Both the position numbers and the translations under genes were made by a program. Below the pieces are notes generated by a model. The model ran no database searches. It worked only from the letters and a program-made list of their open reading frames with translations, and was not told where the DNA came from. From Tannerellaceae bacterium (GTDB lineage: Bacteria; Bacteroidota; Bacteroidia; Bacteroidales; Tannerellaceae): a DNA stretch of 50,046 bases. The DNA lies in assembly GCA_031257015.1 (NCBI GenBank), contig JAIRPK010000025.1, forward strand, positions 1 through 50,046. The letters are read 5' to 3'. Shown here in pieces: positions 26,163 through 36,102 of the stretch. Numbering within the stretch: position 1 is the stretch's first letter; each line of letters opens with the position of its first letter.

Positions 26163-27938
26163 CTACCTGTAAAGCGGCCCGTAAGTAGCGCAGGCGCGAT
26201 AGTCCGAGGCTTCCGCATCTGTTCCGAAGGCGCTCCATGCGGAAGGCCGGAAGATGCTGCTGTCCTCAACGTTGTGCATACAGACGGGTATGGAGAGCAT
26301 TGAGGCAAGAGAGATGAGGTCTGCCCCAATATGTCCGTAGCTGATGGCTCCATGGTTGGCGCCCCAGTAGTTCATGACGGAATAAACGTCGGCGAAGCGT
26401 CCGGTTCCGGTTGTGCGCGGAACGAAGAATGTTGATGGCCATGTCTTGTCCGTCCGCTTGTTGATGAGGTCAAATACATGGTCGGGGAATACGGCCGTCC
26501 ATCCTTCGGCTATTTGAAGGACTAGGCCGAGACCTTTAACTATGTTGAGCCTGCTCATAGTTACCGGCATGTCCGGGCGTGTAAGGAAATGCGATGAGTA
26601 TCCCCCTCCGCGGAAGTAGCCCGTCGAGGCGGGATACCATGTTGTTGCAGCGAGCATCCGCTCAACTTCCTCATCGGTTATTTCCCAGAAAGGCTTCATT
26701 ACAGGGGCCCCGTTGGCGGTTTGCTGCCCTGTGCCGTCGAGGGTGCACGAGCCGGAGTTGATAAGATGAATAGCTCCGTTTTGCAATATTCCGTCAGGCG
26801 TCCATCCGCTGATGCGCTTGATGGCTTCCGGACTCCAGTAAGTGCGCACGTCGGCAAACATCTGCGAAGTATTCGTAAGCAATTTGCCGAAAAGCATGGC
26901 CAGGCCGTTGAGATGGTCATCCTCGGTGGCGACAACATAAGGAGCGCGGATGCCGTTCCAATCGAAGGATGAATTAAGAATAGCCTCGGAGAAATCGCCG
27001 TTCGGCATGAAATCCGTCCACTGCCGCTGTCCCTGGAAGCCCGCCGCGATGGCGTTATGTCCCATTGCCTCTTCCTCGAAGCCCATCTCCTTTAACTTGG
27101 GATTTCCCGCAATGAGGTCGCGCATAATAAGTGTCATTTTCACGCTGTACCCCCAGTCGAAGTCCTTGTCCGCCCGGCTGCGCGGCTTATCGTTATAATC
27201 CGTTCCTTCACGGGAGACGCAATTCTTCTTTGTCCATTCGAGCGCACGGGCATATTCATCTTCGTCATAAATATTCTGGCGGGAACGACGTATAATTTCG
27301 ACACTATCGACAAATTCCGTCCTCATGCCCAGATAATCCTGCATGATGTCCGGATTGACGATTGAGCCGGCGATGCCCATTGAAACGGAGCCTATTGCCA
27401 AATATGACTTGCCCCTCATCTGCGCCACGGCCAGGCCAGCCTTTGCAAAGCGGAGCAGTTTTTCCTTCACGTCCGCCGGAATCGCCGTATCGCCCGCATC
27501 CTGCACATCCCTGCCGTATATTCCAAAAGCAGGGAGTCCCTTCTGCGTATGCGCGGCAAGAGCTGCTGCCAGATAAACAGCCCCCGGACGCTCCGTTCCG
27601 TTAAATCCCCAAATAGCCTTTGGGATAAGCGGATTCATGTCGATCGTCTCCGAGCCGTAGCACCAGCATGGCGTGACGGAAAGCGAAAGACCGACGTTAG
27701 CCTTCTCGAACTTTTCAGCGCAGTTAGCCGCCTCTTTAACTCCGCCGATGCAGGTATCAGCAATTACGCACTGGACAGGCGAGCCGTCGGGATATTTCAA
27801 GTTAGCGCTGTAAAGCTCCGCCACGCTGCGGGCTAAGGCCATGGTAGTATCTTCAAGAGATTCGCGCACGCCGTTGCGGCGACCGTCAATAACGGGGCGA
27901 ATACCTATTCTTGGGAATGAATTATTTATTGTTTCCAT
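26163..27938 (-). CDS. fucI: L-fucose isomerase
   Basis: FucI converts L-fucose to L-fuculose, the first cytoplasmic step of fucose breakdown. The 591-residue length is right for the hexameric enzyme. Family motifs include [20 protein letters not shown] at the start, the CIGGVKEAA region, [11 protein letters not shown], and [19 protein letters not shown]. The metal-binding glutamate and aspartate fall in the second half, and the histidine in the C-terminal domain. It is the last gene of a fucP - DUF6786 lipoprotein - fucI unit, 18 bp after the lipoprotein stop. Fuculose kinase and aldolase genes are not in the window. Confidence 0.97.
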   Translation of the reverse strand: METINNSFPRIGIRPVIDGRRNGVRESLEDTTMALARSVAELYSANLKYPDGSPVQCVIADTCIGGVKEAANCAEKFEKANVGLSLSVTPCWCYGSETIDMNPLIPKAIWGFNGTERPGAVYLAAALAAHTQKGLPAFGIYGRDVQDAGDTAIPADVKEKLLRFAKAGLAVAQMRGKSYLAIGSVSMGIAGSIVNPDIMQDYLGMRTEFVDSVEIIRRSRQNIYDEDEYARALEWTKKNCVSREGTDYNDKPRSRADKDFDWGYSVKMTLIMRDLIAGNPKLKEMGFEEEAMGHNAIAAGFQGQRQWTDFMPNGDFSEAILNSSFDWNGIRAPYVVATEDDHLNGLAMLFGKLLTNTSQMFADVRTYWSPEAIKRISGWTPDGILQNGAIHLINSGSCTLDGTGQQTANGAPVMKPFWEITDEEVERMLAATTWYPASTGYFRGGGYSSHFLTRPDMPVTMSRLNIVKGLGLVLQIAEGWTAVFPDHVFDLINKRTDKTWPSTFFVPRTTGTGRFADVYSVMNYWGANHGAISYGHIGADLISLASMLSIPVCMHNVEDSSIFRPSAWSAFGTDAEASDYRACATYGPLYR

Positions 27939-27956
27939 AAATTGTTATATGATATA

Positions 27957-29231
27957 TTAAAATATTGATTTTATTTTTTTGATTGACAAGCCAAAGACCC
28001 TTTCGGTAACAGCCGATAAGGCCGCATCCTCGCCGATAAGATGAACAATGCTGTGCCTGTGCGCCAGCGTTTCCCCCGGCGCGAGGAAAGCAGCCGGCGA
28101 GGAACTCTCCAGTTCAAGGAAAGGCCCCATGATACTTCCGTCCTCCAGCGGCCCGTCATTGTAAGCGTTCAGCACATCGCCGACCAGCGGATTCCTGTCG
28201 GGGTTCCACTCCTGGTTAAGATAAACGGCAGAGGGGTCCACGTCAAAGAAAGCCAGAACCAGATGCCTGGCGTCAGGATCATAATTCCCGGCGACAGAGC
28301 CTGCCCGCCCGGCGGAAAGTCCGATTTTGCTGCGGAAGCCACCGTCAGTCTTAAGAGCGACGACTCCCTTCCGGCCTTCAATAATCCTGAGCCTGTCCGG
28401 AGGAATCTCGCCAAAATAATCGGAGGTGACGATTCGTCCGAGCGCCTCCTCGCTTCCGCCGATATAGGGAACGAGGGTGACAGCCCCCGGAGCAACGTTG
28501 AACATGTCAAGAATCCACAGGCATACGGTTCCCGTTTCCTCATTCCATGCAAAATCGCCCATGTTGGTAATTTTATTTTCAGTCGTATAAGCAACCGATT
28601 TCACTTTGCCGGTAACGCCCGCATCGGCCAGTTCGGGGATTTCCGAGACGGGAATCAGACTGACCGTCCTCTCCAGTTTTAAACGGAAATGCGAGCCTTG
28701 ATAATTATCGACCTCCATACCCTTCTCCATTGTCACTGACGATGCCGTCCGTTCGACAGTCTCCCAAGGTTCGATGTCCAGCGGCCTGGGCGTGTGCCAG
28801 TTGTCATAAGCCTGCTCCACTCCAGGGCTGAAGAAGATGGAGAAGCGGCCTCCCTCCGGGCCAAGCCACAAGCGGTTTTCGCCGCCATAAGCATGGATAT
28901 GCTCATTCGCTTCCCTGGAATCGAAGACTTTATAATTAATGTATCCCAGACTTTTTCCGTCCGGCCCGTCAACGGTAGAAGAAAAGACTTTACCCTGATA
29001 CCTGGACGAGACGACAACCTGCGCGGCGCTGTCGGCATCCGCCAGAACAATCGGCGCATCCGTCCGGGAGAGAAATTTCAAATCATACCCGAAGGTTCCT
29101 TCCTTGTATTCATTCATATTGGCAGTATTTTTTTCATTAAAACGACATGCGGGTATAAGCATAAAAGCACAAATGCAGATGCCGACGCCCATAGCCCTGC
29201 GATAACAAGCAGAACTGTAATTAAAATCCAT
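27957..29231 (-). CDS. DUF6786-family lipoprotein
   Basis: The 424-residue product begins with a lipoprotein signal: arginines in the n-region, a hydrophobic stretch, and the lipobox LIPA-Cys. It is followed by a beta-rich, sugar-mutarotase-like domain of the DUF6786 type, with EGTFGYDLKFL, VVVSSRYQGKVFSSTVDGPD and GYINYK. The reading frame is open up to 29594, but that extension is translated from a tandem repeat array and would bury the signal peptide. I therefore chose ATG 29231. It sits between fucP and fucI, so a role in handling fucose or fucosylated glycans at the envelope is inferred, not shown. Confidence 0.82.
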   Translation of the reverse strand: MDFNYSSACYRRAMGVGICICAFMLIPACRFNEKNTANMNEYKEGTFGYDLKFLSRTDAPIVLADADSAAQVVVSSRYQGKVFSSTVDGPDGKSLGYINYKVFDSREANEHIHAYGGENRLWLGPEGGRFSIFFSPGVEQAYDNWHTPRPLDIEPWETVERTASSVTMEKGMEVDNYQGSHFRLKLERTVSLIPVSEIPELADAGVTGKVKSVAYTTENKITNMGDFAWNEETGTVCLWILDMFNVAPGAVTLVPYIGGSEEALGRIVTSDYFGEIPPDRLRIIEGRKGVVALKTDGGFRSKIGLSAGRAGSVAGNYDPDARHLVLAFFDVDPSAVYLNQEWNPDRNPLVGDVLNAYNDGPLEDGSIMGPFLELESSSPAAFLAPGETLAHRHSIVHLIGEDAALSAVTERVFGLSIKKIKSIF

Positions 29232-29287
29232 TGCGATGCGGCGAACGCCCATCCATACAGAGCTTCCGGCTCTCCGTCCCAAACTTC

Positions 29288-29561
29288 GCACGCCATTTCT
29301 GACGGTCAGCGCGCCATTTCCGAAACTCAGCGCGCCATTTCCGAAACTCAGCGCGCCATTTCCGAAACTCAACGCGCCATTTCCGAAACTCAGCGCGCCA
29401 TTTCCGAAACTCAGCGCGCCATTTCCGAAACTCAGCGCGCCATTTCCGGAACTCAACGCGCCATTTCCGGAAACGTCGGCACCAGCTCCGGAAACGTCGG
29501 CACCAGCTCCGGAAACGTCGGCACCAGAGCGGACAACGCCGGCACCAGAGCGGAGAAGAGG
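29288..29561. repeat. array of thirteen 21-bp units (two classes)
   Basis: Nine units built on GCGCGCCATTTCCGAAACTC (29288-29477) are followed by four built on GGCACCAGCTCCGGAAACGT (29478-29561). All are 21 bp except one junction unit of 22. Outer GAAA/TTTC and inner GCGC halves form an imperfect dyad. The array lies between fucP and the DUF6786 lipoprotein gene. Because 21 is a multiple of three, it stays open in frame with the lipoprotein gene as repeated FGNGALS residues. Two unit classes joined in one array suggest separate rounds of expansion. Confidence 0.9.
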
Positions 29562-29744
29562 AAAAAAGGAAATAATACGACTGGATTTATTCATATTATA
29601 GATTTCGCAGGTTCAGCTACACATTAATATATGTATGGCGCAGATTGCCGGTTCGCATAAAGGACGAATAGACAGGGATATGTTCTCACGGTATTAAATG
29701 ATTTTTCAGCTCCATGCTCCGGGTTCTACATTCTTTCTGGATTT

Positions 29745-30953
29745 TCACATTTTATAGCCTTTGCTTCCGTAGAAAGAGATGTAGAGGAAGCAGATGAGCG
29801 GTACGATGAAGCCCGTTGCCATGTTCGCCTCACCGATATACCCCATGAGCATTGGAGCAAAGGCTCCTCCGGAAACTCCCATGACGATAAACGATGAAGC
29901 CTTCTTTGTATGTATTCCCATTCTGGCGACTCCAAGAGCAAAAATCGTTGGGAACATGATTGACATGAAGAAGAAGGTCAGATAAAGCGCATAAAGCGAG
30001 ACCTGTCCAAGTTGGAGGATAACAAGAACCATGAGCAGCGAGCAAACAGAGGCGTAGAAGAGCAGCAGTTTGTTGGCTGCGAACTTGGCCATGATGAAGC
30101 TCCCTGACAATCTCCCGACCATAAACAGCAACATTCCGCCGTAAGCCAGGAATTGCGAGGCCTGCAGCTTGGTTATTGCGCTGTCCAGCTCCATTACATA
30201 ATTTATGAAGAAGCTGAATATGCCTGTTTGAGCGGCGCAGTAAAGGAATTGCGCAAGTATGGCGAGGATGAAATGCTTATGGCTCCATATTGGCTTGGCG
30301 TTAGCGGCGATGGTGTTCCCTGGTGCGGGGGCTGATTCTTCCTTCACTTCCGGCAGCTTTGTAAACAGGAAAAAGGCAGCAATTAGCAGTGTTCCTGCGC
30401 CAAGAATAATGTAAGGCTGCGTCAAGGCCATGGTGTCGCCCTCCGGCGCTCCGAGAATCAGCTGTCCTCCGATTAGCGGTCCCAGAACCCACCCCAGGCC
30501 GTTAAAGGACTGTGAGAGATTAATTCTTTGGGCTGCGCTTTCCGGTGGTCCCAGCACGGTAGAGTATGGGTTGGCTGCGGTCTCCAGCATACACAGTCCG
30601 CAAGCGACAATAAAAAGTGCGATGAGGAAAGGATTTGCCGAATGTAGATATGCGGCCGGCAGGAAGCTGAAAGCCCCCATGGCATAAAGCGCCAGTCCGG
30701 CGAGAATCCCCGTCTTGTATCCGAAGCGCTTCATGAAAAGCCCTGCGGGAATACTCATAAGTCCATAGGCAATGTAAGTAGAGAACTGTACGAGGCCTGA
30801 TTGCGCCTTTGTCATGGTAAAGGCATCCTGGAAATGTTTGTTGAGGACATCGAGCAAGCCGTGAGCGAGTCCCCACATTAAAAATAAACTTGTTACAAGG
30901 ATAAAAGGGAGTAAAAAACTTTTGCCGGATGGCGAGGAAACTATTGATTTCAT
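29745..30953 (-). CDS. fucP: L-fucose:H+ symporter (MFS)
   Basis: FucP imports L-fucose with protons across the inner membrane. The 402-residue protein has 12 predicted helices. It has FucP-type motifs: FLMWGLAHGLLDVLNKHFQ in helix 1, QSGLVQFSTYIAYGLMSIPAG, KRFGYKTGILAGL, and ETAANPYSTVLG with SQSFNGLGWVLGPL in helix 4-5. It is the first gene of the fucose unit and has an exact-consensus promoter just upstream. The 513-bp gap to the next gene in the unit holds a 21-bp repeat array. Confidence 0.94.
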   Translation of the reverse strand: MKSIVSSPSGKSFLLPFILVTSLFLMWGLAHGLLDVLNKHFQDAFTMTKAQSGLVQFSTYIAYGLMSIPAGLFMKRFGYKTGILAGLALYAMGAFSFLPAAYLHSANPFLIALFIVACGLCMLETAANPYSTVLGPPESAAQRINLSQSFNGLGWVLGPLIGGQLILGAPEGDTMALTQPYIILGAGTLLIAAFFLFTKLPEVKEESAPAPGNTIAANAKPIWSHKHFILAILAQFLYCAAQTGIFSFFINYVMELDSAITKLQASQFLAYGGMLLFMVGRLSGSFIMAKFAANKLLLFYASVCSLLMVLVILQLGQVSLYALYLTFFFMSIMFPTIFALGVARMGIHTKKASSFIVMGVSGGAFAPMLMGYIGEANMATGFIVPLICFLYISFYGSKGYKM

Positions 30954-30998
30954 ATTTATTTATGTATATATAAGATTATTTGTTAACATTAACGTCGG

Positions 30999-31029
30999 CA
31001 AAGCTAGTAAAAAATGCAAGGCGTTCAAA
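30999..31029 (-). promoter_or_regulatory. promoter of the fucose unit
   Basis: On the minus strand TTTG (31026-31029), a 19-bp spacer and TAGCTTTG (30999-31006) match the consensus. The predicted start near 30992 leaves a leader of about 40 nt before fucP. No regulator gene or clear operator lies next to it. Confidence 0.8.
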
Positions 31030-31183
31030 AATCCGGGGCATTACATGGTAATTACTCTCGCGGCCCGTTCGTTGGCGGCTCCGGCGAGGTTTTCTGCGGG
31101 AGTTCGCCCTGCGTTGTTTGGGTATTTCAGCTGTTGTTTCGGTTATTTTTAAGTGATGGATAAAAAATAATTCGGTTCAATGA

Positions 31184-31212
31184 TTGATATTTCAAAATAT
31201 AAGATATATTTG
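31184..31212 (+). promoter_or_regulatory. promoter of the 31249 membrane-protein gene
   Basis: TTG (31184-31186), 18 bp and TATATTTG (31205-31212) fit the consensus. The predicted start near 31219 gives a 30-nt leader. Confidence 0.65.
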
Positions 31213-31248
31213 CAGAAGTATTAAGGTTAAATTCAAAGATTAATCCCA

Positions 31249-32004
31249 ATGAAAACGTCTTTTTCCATATCAAAAGTATTAAAAGAATCTTGGCGAGCGT
31301 TGATTTCCCAGTTTTGGGTTCTGGTTGGCCTGGTAATCGGTTATACGATTATCGTTATTGCTCTGGCTGTTATCTTTCCGCAGAAGCAGCTGTCCATAAT
31401 TACATTAGTGTCCACACTGGTAAACATGTCTATTGGAATTTTGTTCGGTTTAGGCTATACGAAAAACATGTTTGAAGCATTGGATGGTGATGAGCCTCAA
31501 TTTTCCGCTTTCACGCAGCAGGCGGCGAAATTTTTTAAATCCCTCGGCGCCAGTATATTGGTAGGAATAGGGGCGTTCATATACCTTATAATCATATGCC
31601 TCATCATTTATATGCTCCCCGGCGAAAGCGTGGCTGGCAATTCAATGTATGGGCAAATAGATCCTCTAGGAATGTTAAAGCCATACGCAATCCCTGTATT
31701 TTTAGTTCTTCTTCTTCCGATGTTTTATGTCTCTATGCGGCTTCAATTCATATTGGCGGTTATCGTAGCCGAAAATGCCGGTTCACTGCAAGCGATAAAA
31801 AGAAGCTGGGAAATTACGGAAGGTGAGAGTTGTAAAATAATTTTATTATTTTTGACGATGCTTGGATTTTTACTTCTTGGATGTATTTGCCTGCTCATCG
31901 GCTTGTTTGTAGCTATCCCCTTCCTCAGCCTGATTCAATGCGCGGCATACCGGGAGCTAAGGCGAAATTCAGCCGCTGAAGAAGAAACAATGATAGAATC
32001 ATAA
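31249..32004 (+). CDS. multi-pass membrane protein, unknown function
   Basis: The 251-residue protein has about six hydrophobic helices: roughly 20-42, 48-70, 98-122, 145-165, 172-180 (shorter) and 198-228. A cytoplasmic stretch contains AIKRSWEITEGES. The layout recalls the integral membrane proteins of Bacteroidetes related to the DUF975/GPDPase-membrane-domain type, for which no reaction is established. No catalytic motif is visible. It stands alone with its own promoter and a strong terminator. Confidence 0.75.
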   Translation: MKTSFSISKVLKESWRALISQFWVLVGLVIGYTIIVIALAVIFPQKQLSIITLVSTLVNMSIGILFGLGYTKNMFEALDGDEPQFSAFTQQAAKFFKSLGASILVGIGAFIYLIIICLIIYMLPGESVAGNSMYGQIDPLGMLKPYAIPVFLVLLLPMFYVSMRLQFILAVIVAENAGSLQAIKRSWEITEGESCKIILLFLTMLGFLLLGCICLLIGLFVAIPFLSLIQCAAYRELRRNSAAEEETMIES

Positions 32005-32065
32005 TTATTACATACATATTTTCATAAAACTACTTAAATGAAAGACTGATCGCCATGACTGATTG

Positions 32066-32095
32066 AACGCCGGAATCCGTTCCGGCGTTTTTTTT
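32066..32095 (+). terminator. intrinsic terminator after the membrane-protein gene
   Basis: AACGCCGGA (32066-32074) pairs perfectly with TCCGGCGTT (32081-32089), with a 6-nt loop, followed by a T tract. The remaining 32096-32357 interval shows nothing else I can support. Confidence 0.92.
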
Positions 32096-32357
32096 ATGTG
32101 GAGTTTTTAAAAATGTTTGTCATCGTTTCCTTCCGTCGGCAAAGCGCTCATTTACTAAAGCGAAAAACTCATTTTCATCTGTTACAGGCCTCAAAAAATC
32201 CTGTTTAAAACAGTCTCCTTATCCTCCAAACAAGCAAAAAACACGCCTCCTAAAGTTAAAAACATGGGTATGAAAGACATAAATAAAAGGAACGGAGACA
32301 ATCCAAAAGACATCCCCATTCCCTCAAAACAGTTTTTATAAAAAGAAAGACCGCTAC

Positions 32358-32828
32358 TTATTCCTCATCACTAAATGCAGCTTTATCAAAGCTGTATTTT
32401 TCGGATAGCGGGAGTTTGTCGTCAGGCGACGACATGTCATTCGGATTTAAATCCGACAAAGAATCCGGTTCACTGTCCAATAACATATTGCAAGTTCCGG
32501 AAAATTTCGCGCTCGGTTCTACAACCAAAGCTTGCGTTGTTATGATACCTTTAATGACAGCAGTTGGTTTAAGAACCAATACTTCGCTCGTAGTAATACT
32601 TCCGCTTACAGCGCCTAAAATTTCGGCATTTACAGATATAATATCACCTTCAACCTGAGCAGTTGGTCCGATAATTATTTTTCCTCCACAACTGATAGTC
32701 CCTTCCAAACGCCCGTCAAGACGGAAATCGCCGTCGGTCGTAATGTCACCTTTAACAGTTGTTCCAAAAGCCAGAGCGTTATGTAATACCCCCATGGACG
32801 ATTCTTCAGTGTTATATTTTGTCCCCAT
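32358..32828 (-). CDS. bactofilin (polymer-forming cytoskeletal protein)
   Basis: The 156-residue protein has the right-handed beta-helix core of bactofilins (about 18-115). It shows regular GDI / GxVxGxI steps: TTVKGDITTDGDFRLDGRLEG, IGPTAQVEGDI and AVSGSITTSEVLVL. Flexible, charged tails of about 15 and 40 residues flank it. Bactofilins self-assemble into filaments at the membrane and organise cell-wall enzymes or polarity. It is transcribed alone, divergent from dnaX. A TACCTTTG element at 32878-32885 is a probable promoter. Confidence 0.93.
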   Translation of the reverse strand: MGTKYNTEESSMGVLHNALAFGTTVKGDITTDGDFRLDGRLEGTISCGGKIIIGPTAQVEGDIISVNAEILGAVSGSITTSEVLVLKPTAVIKGIITTQALVVEPSAKFSGTCNMLLDSEPDSLSDLNPNDMSSPDDKLPLSEKYSFDKAAFSDEE

Positions 32829-32877
32829 AAAAAAAGTATATTATTTATTTTTTTAGTTATTTATTTAGTTACTGCGA

Positions 32878-32885
32878 CAAAGGTA
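32878..32885 (-). promoter_or_regulatory. -7 promoter element of the bactofilin gene
   Basis: TACCTTTG on the minus strand; a TTG lies 17 bp further upstream (32903-32905), slightly short of the usual spacing. The 32886-33316 interval between this promoter and dnaX's shows no further gene. Confidence 0.55.
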
Positions 32886-33316
32886 ATAATATTTTTATTT
32901 AACAAGCATATTTCAATATTTTTAGATAAAAAAAGTAGATTTCCCATCTATAATTCTTTCCAAAACGATACGTTTTCTGTCCGATAGACAGACTCTTTTA
33001 AAAGTTTAATTTCAAAAACCAATAAGAATAACCCAGCCGAAAAGAAGTCCTTAAAAAACAAATAACCAGGGCCAAACTTAAACGAACATGACAGTTGTAA
33101 AATCAGCAAGTAGAGAAATAAAATACACATTCCACTCCTTATCTTCAAAAACAAACAAGCAATTTAGACTCCATTTTCAAAGTAAATCAACCTCCAAATA
33201 AATTCCATTACCACCCATAAAAAGCAAAGGCAGACAAAAACTATCCAAGCCGTTGGCAATAGCCTTAAAGTCAATTCTGCCACGCAACTCCCGGCTGTTA
33301 AACCGAAAATATTTTC

Positions 33317-33324
33317 TACCTTTG
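33317..33324 (+). promoter_or_regulatory. -7 promoter element of dnaX
   Basis: TACCTTTG predicts a start near 33331, 15 nt before ATG 33346, and selects that start over an upstream in-frame ATG at 33253. Confidence 0.55.
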
Positions 33325-33345
33325 CTACTATATAAAGAGACTCAA

Positions 33346-35037
33346 ATGGAAAATTATATTGTTTCAGCAAGAAAATACAGACCTTCAACTTTTCGGAGCG
33401 TCGTCGGTCAAAAATCACTGACCAAAACACTGAAAAGTGCAATCTCAACCCATAAGCTAGCCCACGCCTATCTCTTTTGCGGCCCACGCGGAGTAGGCAA
33501 AACATCCTGCGCACGCATATTCGCCAAGGCAATAAACTGCCTGACCCCCACAGAAGATGGGGAAGCCTGCAACGAATGTGAATCATGCAGCGCATTTAAC
33601 GAGCAACGCTCCTACAACATCCACGAACTTGACGCTGCATCCAACAATTCAGTTAATGATATACGCACGCTTATCGAGCAAGTTAGGATTCCCCCGGCAA
33701 TAAGCAAATACAAAGTATTTATTATCGACGAAGTGCACATGCTATCAACACAGGCCTTCAACGCATTTCTTAAAACTCTTGAGGAACCACCACGCCATGC
33801 CCTCTTTATATTGGCAACAACGGAGAAGCATAAAGTGCTGCCTACGATTCTGTCCCGTTGCCAGACGTACGATTTTACCCGAATCTCCATAGCCGACATT
33901 GTAGAACATTTGGAATATGTTGCCTCCCAGGAGAACATTCAGGCTGAGGCGGAAGCCCTGAACATAATCGCCCAGAAGGCTGACGGCGGAATGCGCGACG
34001 CCCTCTCCATTTTCGACCAGATAGCCGGCTATTCGGATGGGAAAATAACATATCAATCCACTATCTACAATCTCAACGTTCTGGACTATGAATACTATTT
34101 CCGTCTGACGGAAACCATGCTTGAGGGAAATGTTCGCCAAGCCATGCTTATTTTAAACGAAATATTATCCAATGGCTTCGATGGTCAGAACATCATTACT
34201 GGTCTGGGATCACATTTCCGTGATTTGCTGATGTGCCGTGACGAATCGACCATTATCCTCTTCGAGGTTGGCGCTTCCATTCGCGAGCGATATAAGGAAA
34301 TAGCCAAACGTTGCTCCGAGTCTTTCCTGTTCAAGGCCATTGAACTTGCGAATAATTGCGATTTGAACTATCGGGCAAGCCGTAACAAACGCCTGTTGCT
34401 GGAATTAACTATGATACAGCTTTGCCAGCTCATCCTTCCCCACAAGGAGGACAACAGTAAAAAAAAACGACTGATTGAACCATTAACTCACCCAGACAAT
34501 CAAAATTCGGCGCAACAAGAGCAATCCCCATCCGCTGCGCCATCTTCTTCTGCTCCACCCGCTACGGCGCCCAAAGTTTCCCGGTTACAGCCCATGATTT
34601 CTGTAAAAAACATAGGAAAAGAAGAACCCAAAGAGGCAGAAAAAGCTCAACCGGAAATGCGCGAACAAGATAAAGCCACTCCCTTCACCGATGCCGACCT
34701 CCTCAAGTTCTGGAACACATACGCTGAAGCTATTGAAGAAAATGCCTATCTGAAAGGAACGATGACAAACATAAAGCCGGTCTTGCTAGACAATTGTTTT
34801 TTTGAAGTCTATGTTCACAATACAGTCCAACAGGACGAGCTTATAAGCGAATGTTCCAAATTATTATCCTACCTGCGCGAAAAACTTAATAACAACCTTA
34901 TTCAAATGACTGTTCGCGTATGCGAAAACGCCGAGAAAAAAAAGGCTTATACTCCGGCAGAAAAATATCAGCATCTTATTAATATCAATCCAGTCCTCGC
35001 ACGGTTGAAGGACGAATTTCACCTCACGGGCGACTAA
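33346..35037 (+). CDS. dnaX: DNA polymerase III subunit gamma/tau
   Basis: DnaX is the ATPase core of the clamp loader. The 563-residue product begins MENYIVSARKYRPSTF, as in family members. It has Walker A GPRGVGKTS, the zinc-binding CNECESC region, Walker B IIDEVHMLS, and the sensor ATTEKHKVLPTILSRCQ. AAA+ domains II and III extend to about residue 370. A Pro/Ser/Ala/Glu-rich linker and a C-terminal tau-like domain follow. No slippery A6-7 frameshift site at the usual place is obvious, though an A-run lies near 34459-34465. It stands alone; the C-terminal part is as variable as in other Bacteroidetes. Confidence 0.95.
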   Translation: MENYIVSARKYRPSTFRSVVGQKSLTKTLKSAISTHKLAHAYLFCGPRGVGKTSCARIFAKAINCLTPTEDGEACNECESCSAFNEQRSYNIHELDAASNNSVNDIRTLIEQVRIPPAISKYKVFIIDEVHMLSTQAFNAFLKTLEEPPRHALFILATTEKHKVLPTILSRCQTYDFTRISIADIVEHLEYVASQENIQAEAEALNIIAQKADGGMRDALSIFDQIAGYSDGKITYQSTIYNLNVLDYEYYFRLTETMLEGNVRQAMLILNEILSNGFDGQNIITGLGSHFRDLLMCRDESTIILFEVGASIRERYKEIAKRCSESFLFKAIELANNCDLNYRASRNKRLLLELTMIQLCQLILPHKEDNSKKKRLIEPLTHPDNQNSAQQEQSPSAAPSSSAPPATAPKVSRLQPMISVKNIGKEEPKEAEKAQPEMREQDKATPFTDADLLKFWNTYAEAIEENAYLKGTMTNIKPVLLDNCFFEVYVHNTVQQDELISECSKLLSYLREKLNNNLIQMTVRVCENAEKKKAYTPAEKYQHLININPVLARLKDEFHLTGD

Positions 35038-35096
35038 TAAAGTGTCGCTTTTATAATTCAATTTTCCCCCGGTGCCTTGACAAAGGCAAAAAGAAA

Positions 35097-35124
35097 GTGG
35101 AGGCGCAATTCCTCGCGTCTCCAC
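35097..35124 (-). terminator. intrinsic terminator after the DUF1080 gene
   Basis: GTGGAGGCGC (35097-35106) pairs with GCGTCTCCAC (35115-35124) apart from one mismatch. On the minus strand it is followed by TTTCTTTTTG. It also separates convergent dnaX. Confidence 0.8.
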
Positions 35125-35142
35125 CTTATAAATTCCAGCGCC

Positions 35143-35943
35143 TTAAAGCTCCCTGATCCAAATATTTCTGAAGCTAATCGGCTCGCTAGGGTCTCCGTGG
35201 CTCTGGAGGAGAATCGGGCCTGCTCCATGCTTCTCAACTTTAGGGAAGCCAATATATTCGGTCGTACCCAGAATAGTTGTGTGATTTTGCAGCACGATGC
35301 CGTTTTGAATCACCGTAATCGTCGGCGGAATCCTGTACGTTCCATCTTCCTTGAAGACAGGCGCGGAGTAAATAATATCATAAACATTCCATTCCCCCGG
35401 CTTGCGCATGGCATTGGCCAACGGAGGCGTTTGCTTATAGATACTTCCGGCCTGACCATTCACATATGTTTCACTCTTATAACTATCCAAGACTTGAACT
35501 TCATACTTGCCCTGCATATAAACTCCGCTGTTTCCGCGTACCTGCCCCGTTCCCGTGATATTGGCCGGAATCATCCATTCAATATGAAGCTGGAAGTTTT
35601 CAAATTTCCGCTTGGTTTGTATGTCTCCAGCCTTTTTATTGACGGTGACTACCCCATCGTGCACGTTCCATTGTGCCGGCGAGCCGTCCTTGGGACTCTC
35701 CCATTCGGACAGATCCTTGCCGTCAAACAATACGATTGCATCGGAGGGCGCCGACAGGAAAGCATTGCCTGTTGCCGTACCTGGCGTAACAACCTTGGGC
35801 TGCGGCGTCCAGTATTCAGACATTGCCGGCCTCATCGGTTCCTGTTTCGGATATTCTTTTTGCTCTTGTGCATAAACGCTAAAGCAAAGGGCTGTTAATA
35901 CGGCAGTAATAGCCATTTTCTTCAGTAAACAATTCTTTTTCAT
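35143..35943 (-). CDS. secreted DUF1080-domain protein
   Basis: The 266-residue protein has an N-terminal signal peptide (Lys-rich start, then a hydrophobic stretch ending SVYAQ). It is followed by a concanavalin-like DUF1080 beta-sandwich. Typical motifs are IVLFDGKDLSEWE, FQLHIEWMIP, GNSGVYMQGKYEVQVLDS and GPILLQSHGDPSEPISFRNIWIREL. Some DUF1080 proteins have been linked to 3-keto-glycoside hydrolysis; the substrate here is unknown. Expected in the periplasm. It stands alone with a terminator downstream; no consensus promoter is evident upstream. Confidence 0.9.
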   Translation of the reverse strand: MKKNCLLKKMAITAVLTALCFSVYAQEQKEYPKQEPMRPAMSEYWTPQPKVVTPGTATGNAFLSAPSDAIVLFDGKDLSEWESPKDGSPAQWNVHDGVVTVNKKAGDIQTKRKFENFQLHIEWMIPANITGTGQVRGNSGVYMQGKYEVQVLDSYKSETYVNGQAGSIYKQTPPLANAMRKPGEWNVYDIIYSAPVFKEDGTYRIPPTITVIQNGIVLQNHTTILGTTEYIGFPKVEKHGAGPILLQSHGDPSEPISFRNIWIREL

Positions 35944-36102
35944 AAAAACATTTCATTAATTAAGTTAAACACTCTATTTAAAATAGATTCTAAAAATTAG
36001 ATTTTCCGAGGCTTGCAACTGAAACGAAAGCGGATTTTACATTGAAAAATGAACATTTCGTTAAAGAAGCATAACGAAGAAAAAACTATTTTTGTAAGTA
36101 TC

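Noticed and set aside
27957..29594. 545-residue version of the DUF6786 lipoprotein
   Set aside because: The extra N-terminus is repeat-derived and would bury a good lipoprotein signal; start moved to 29231.
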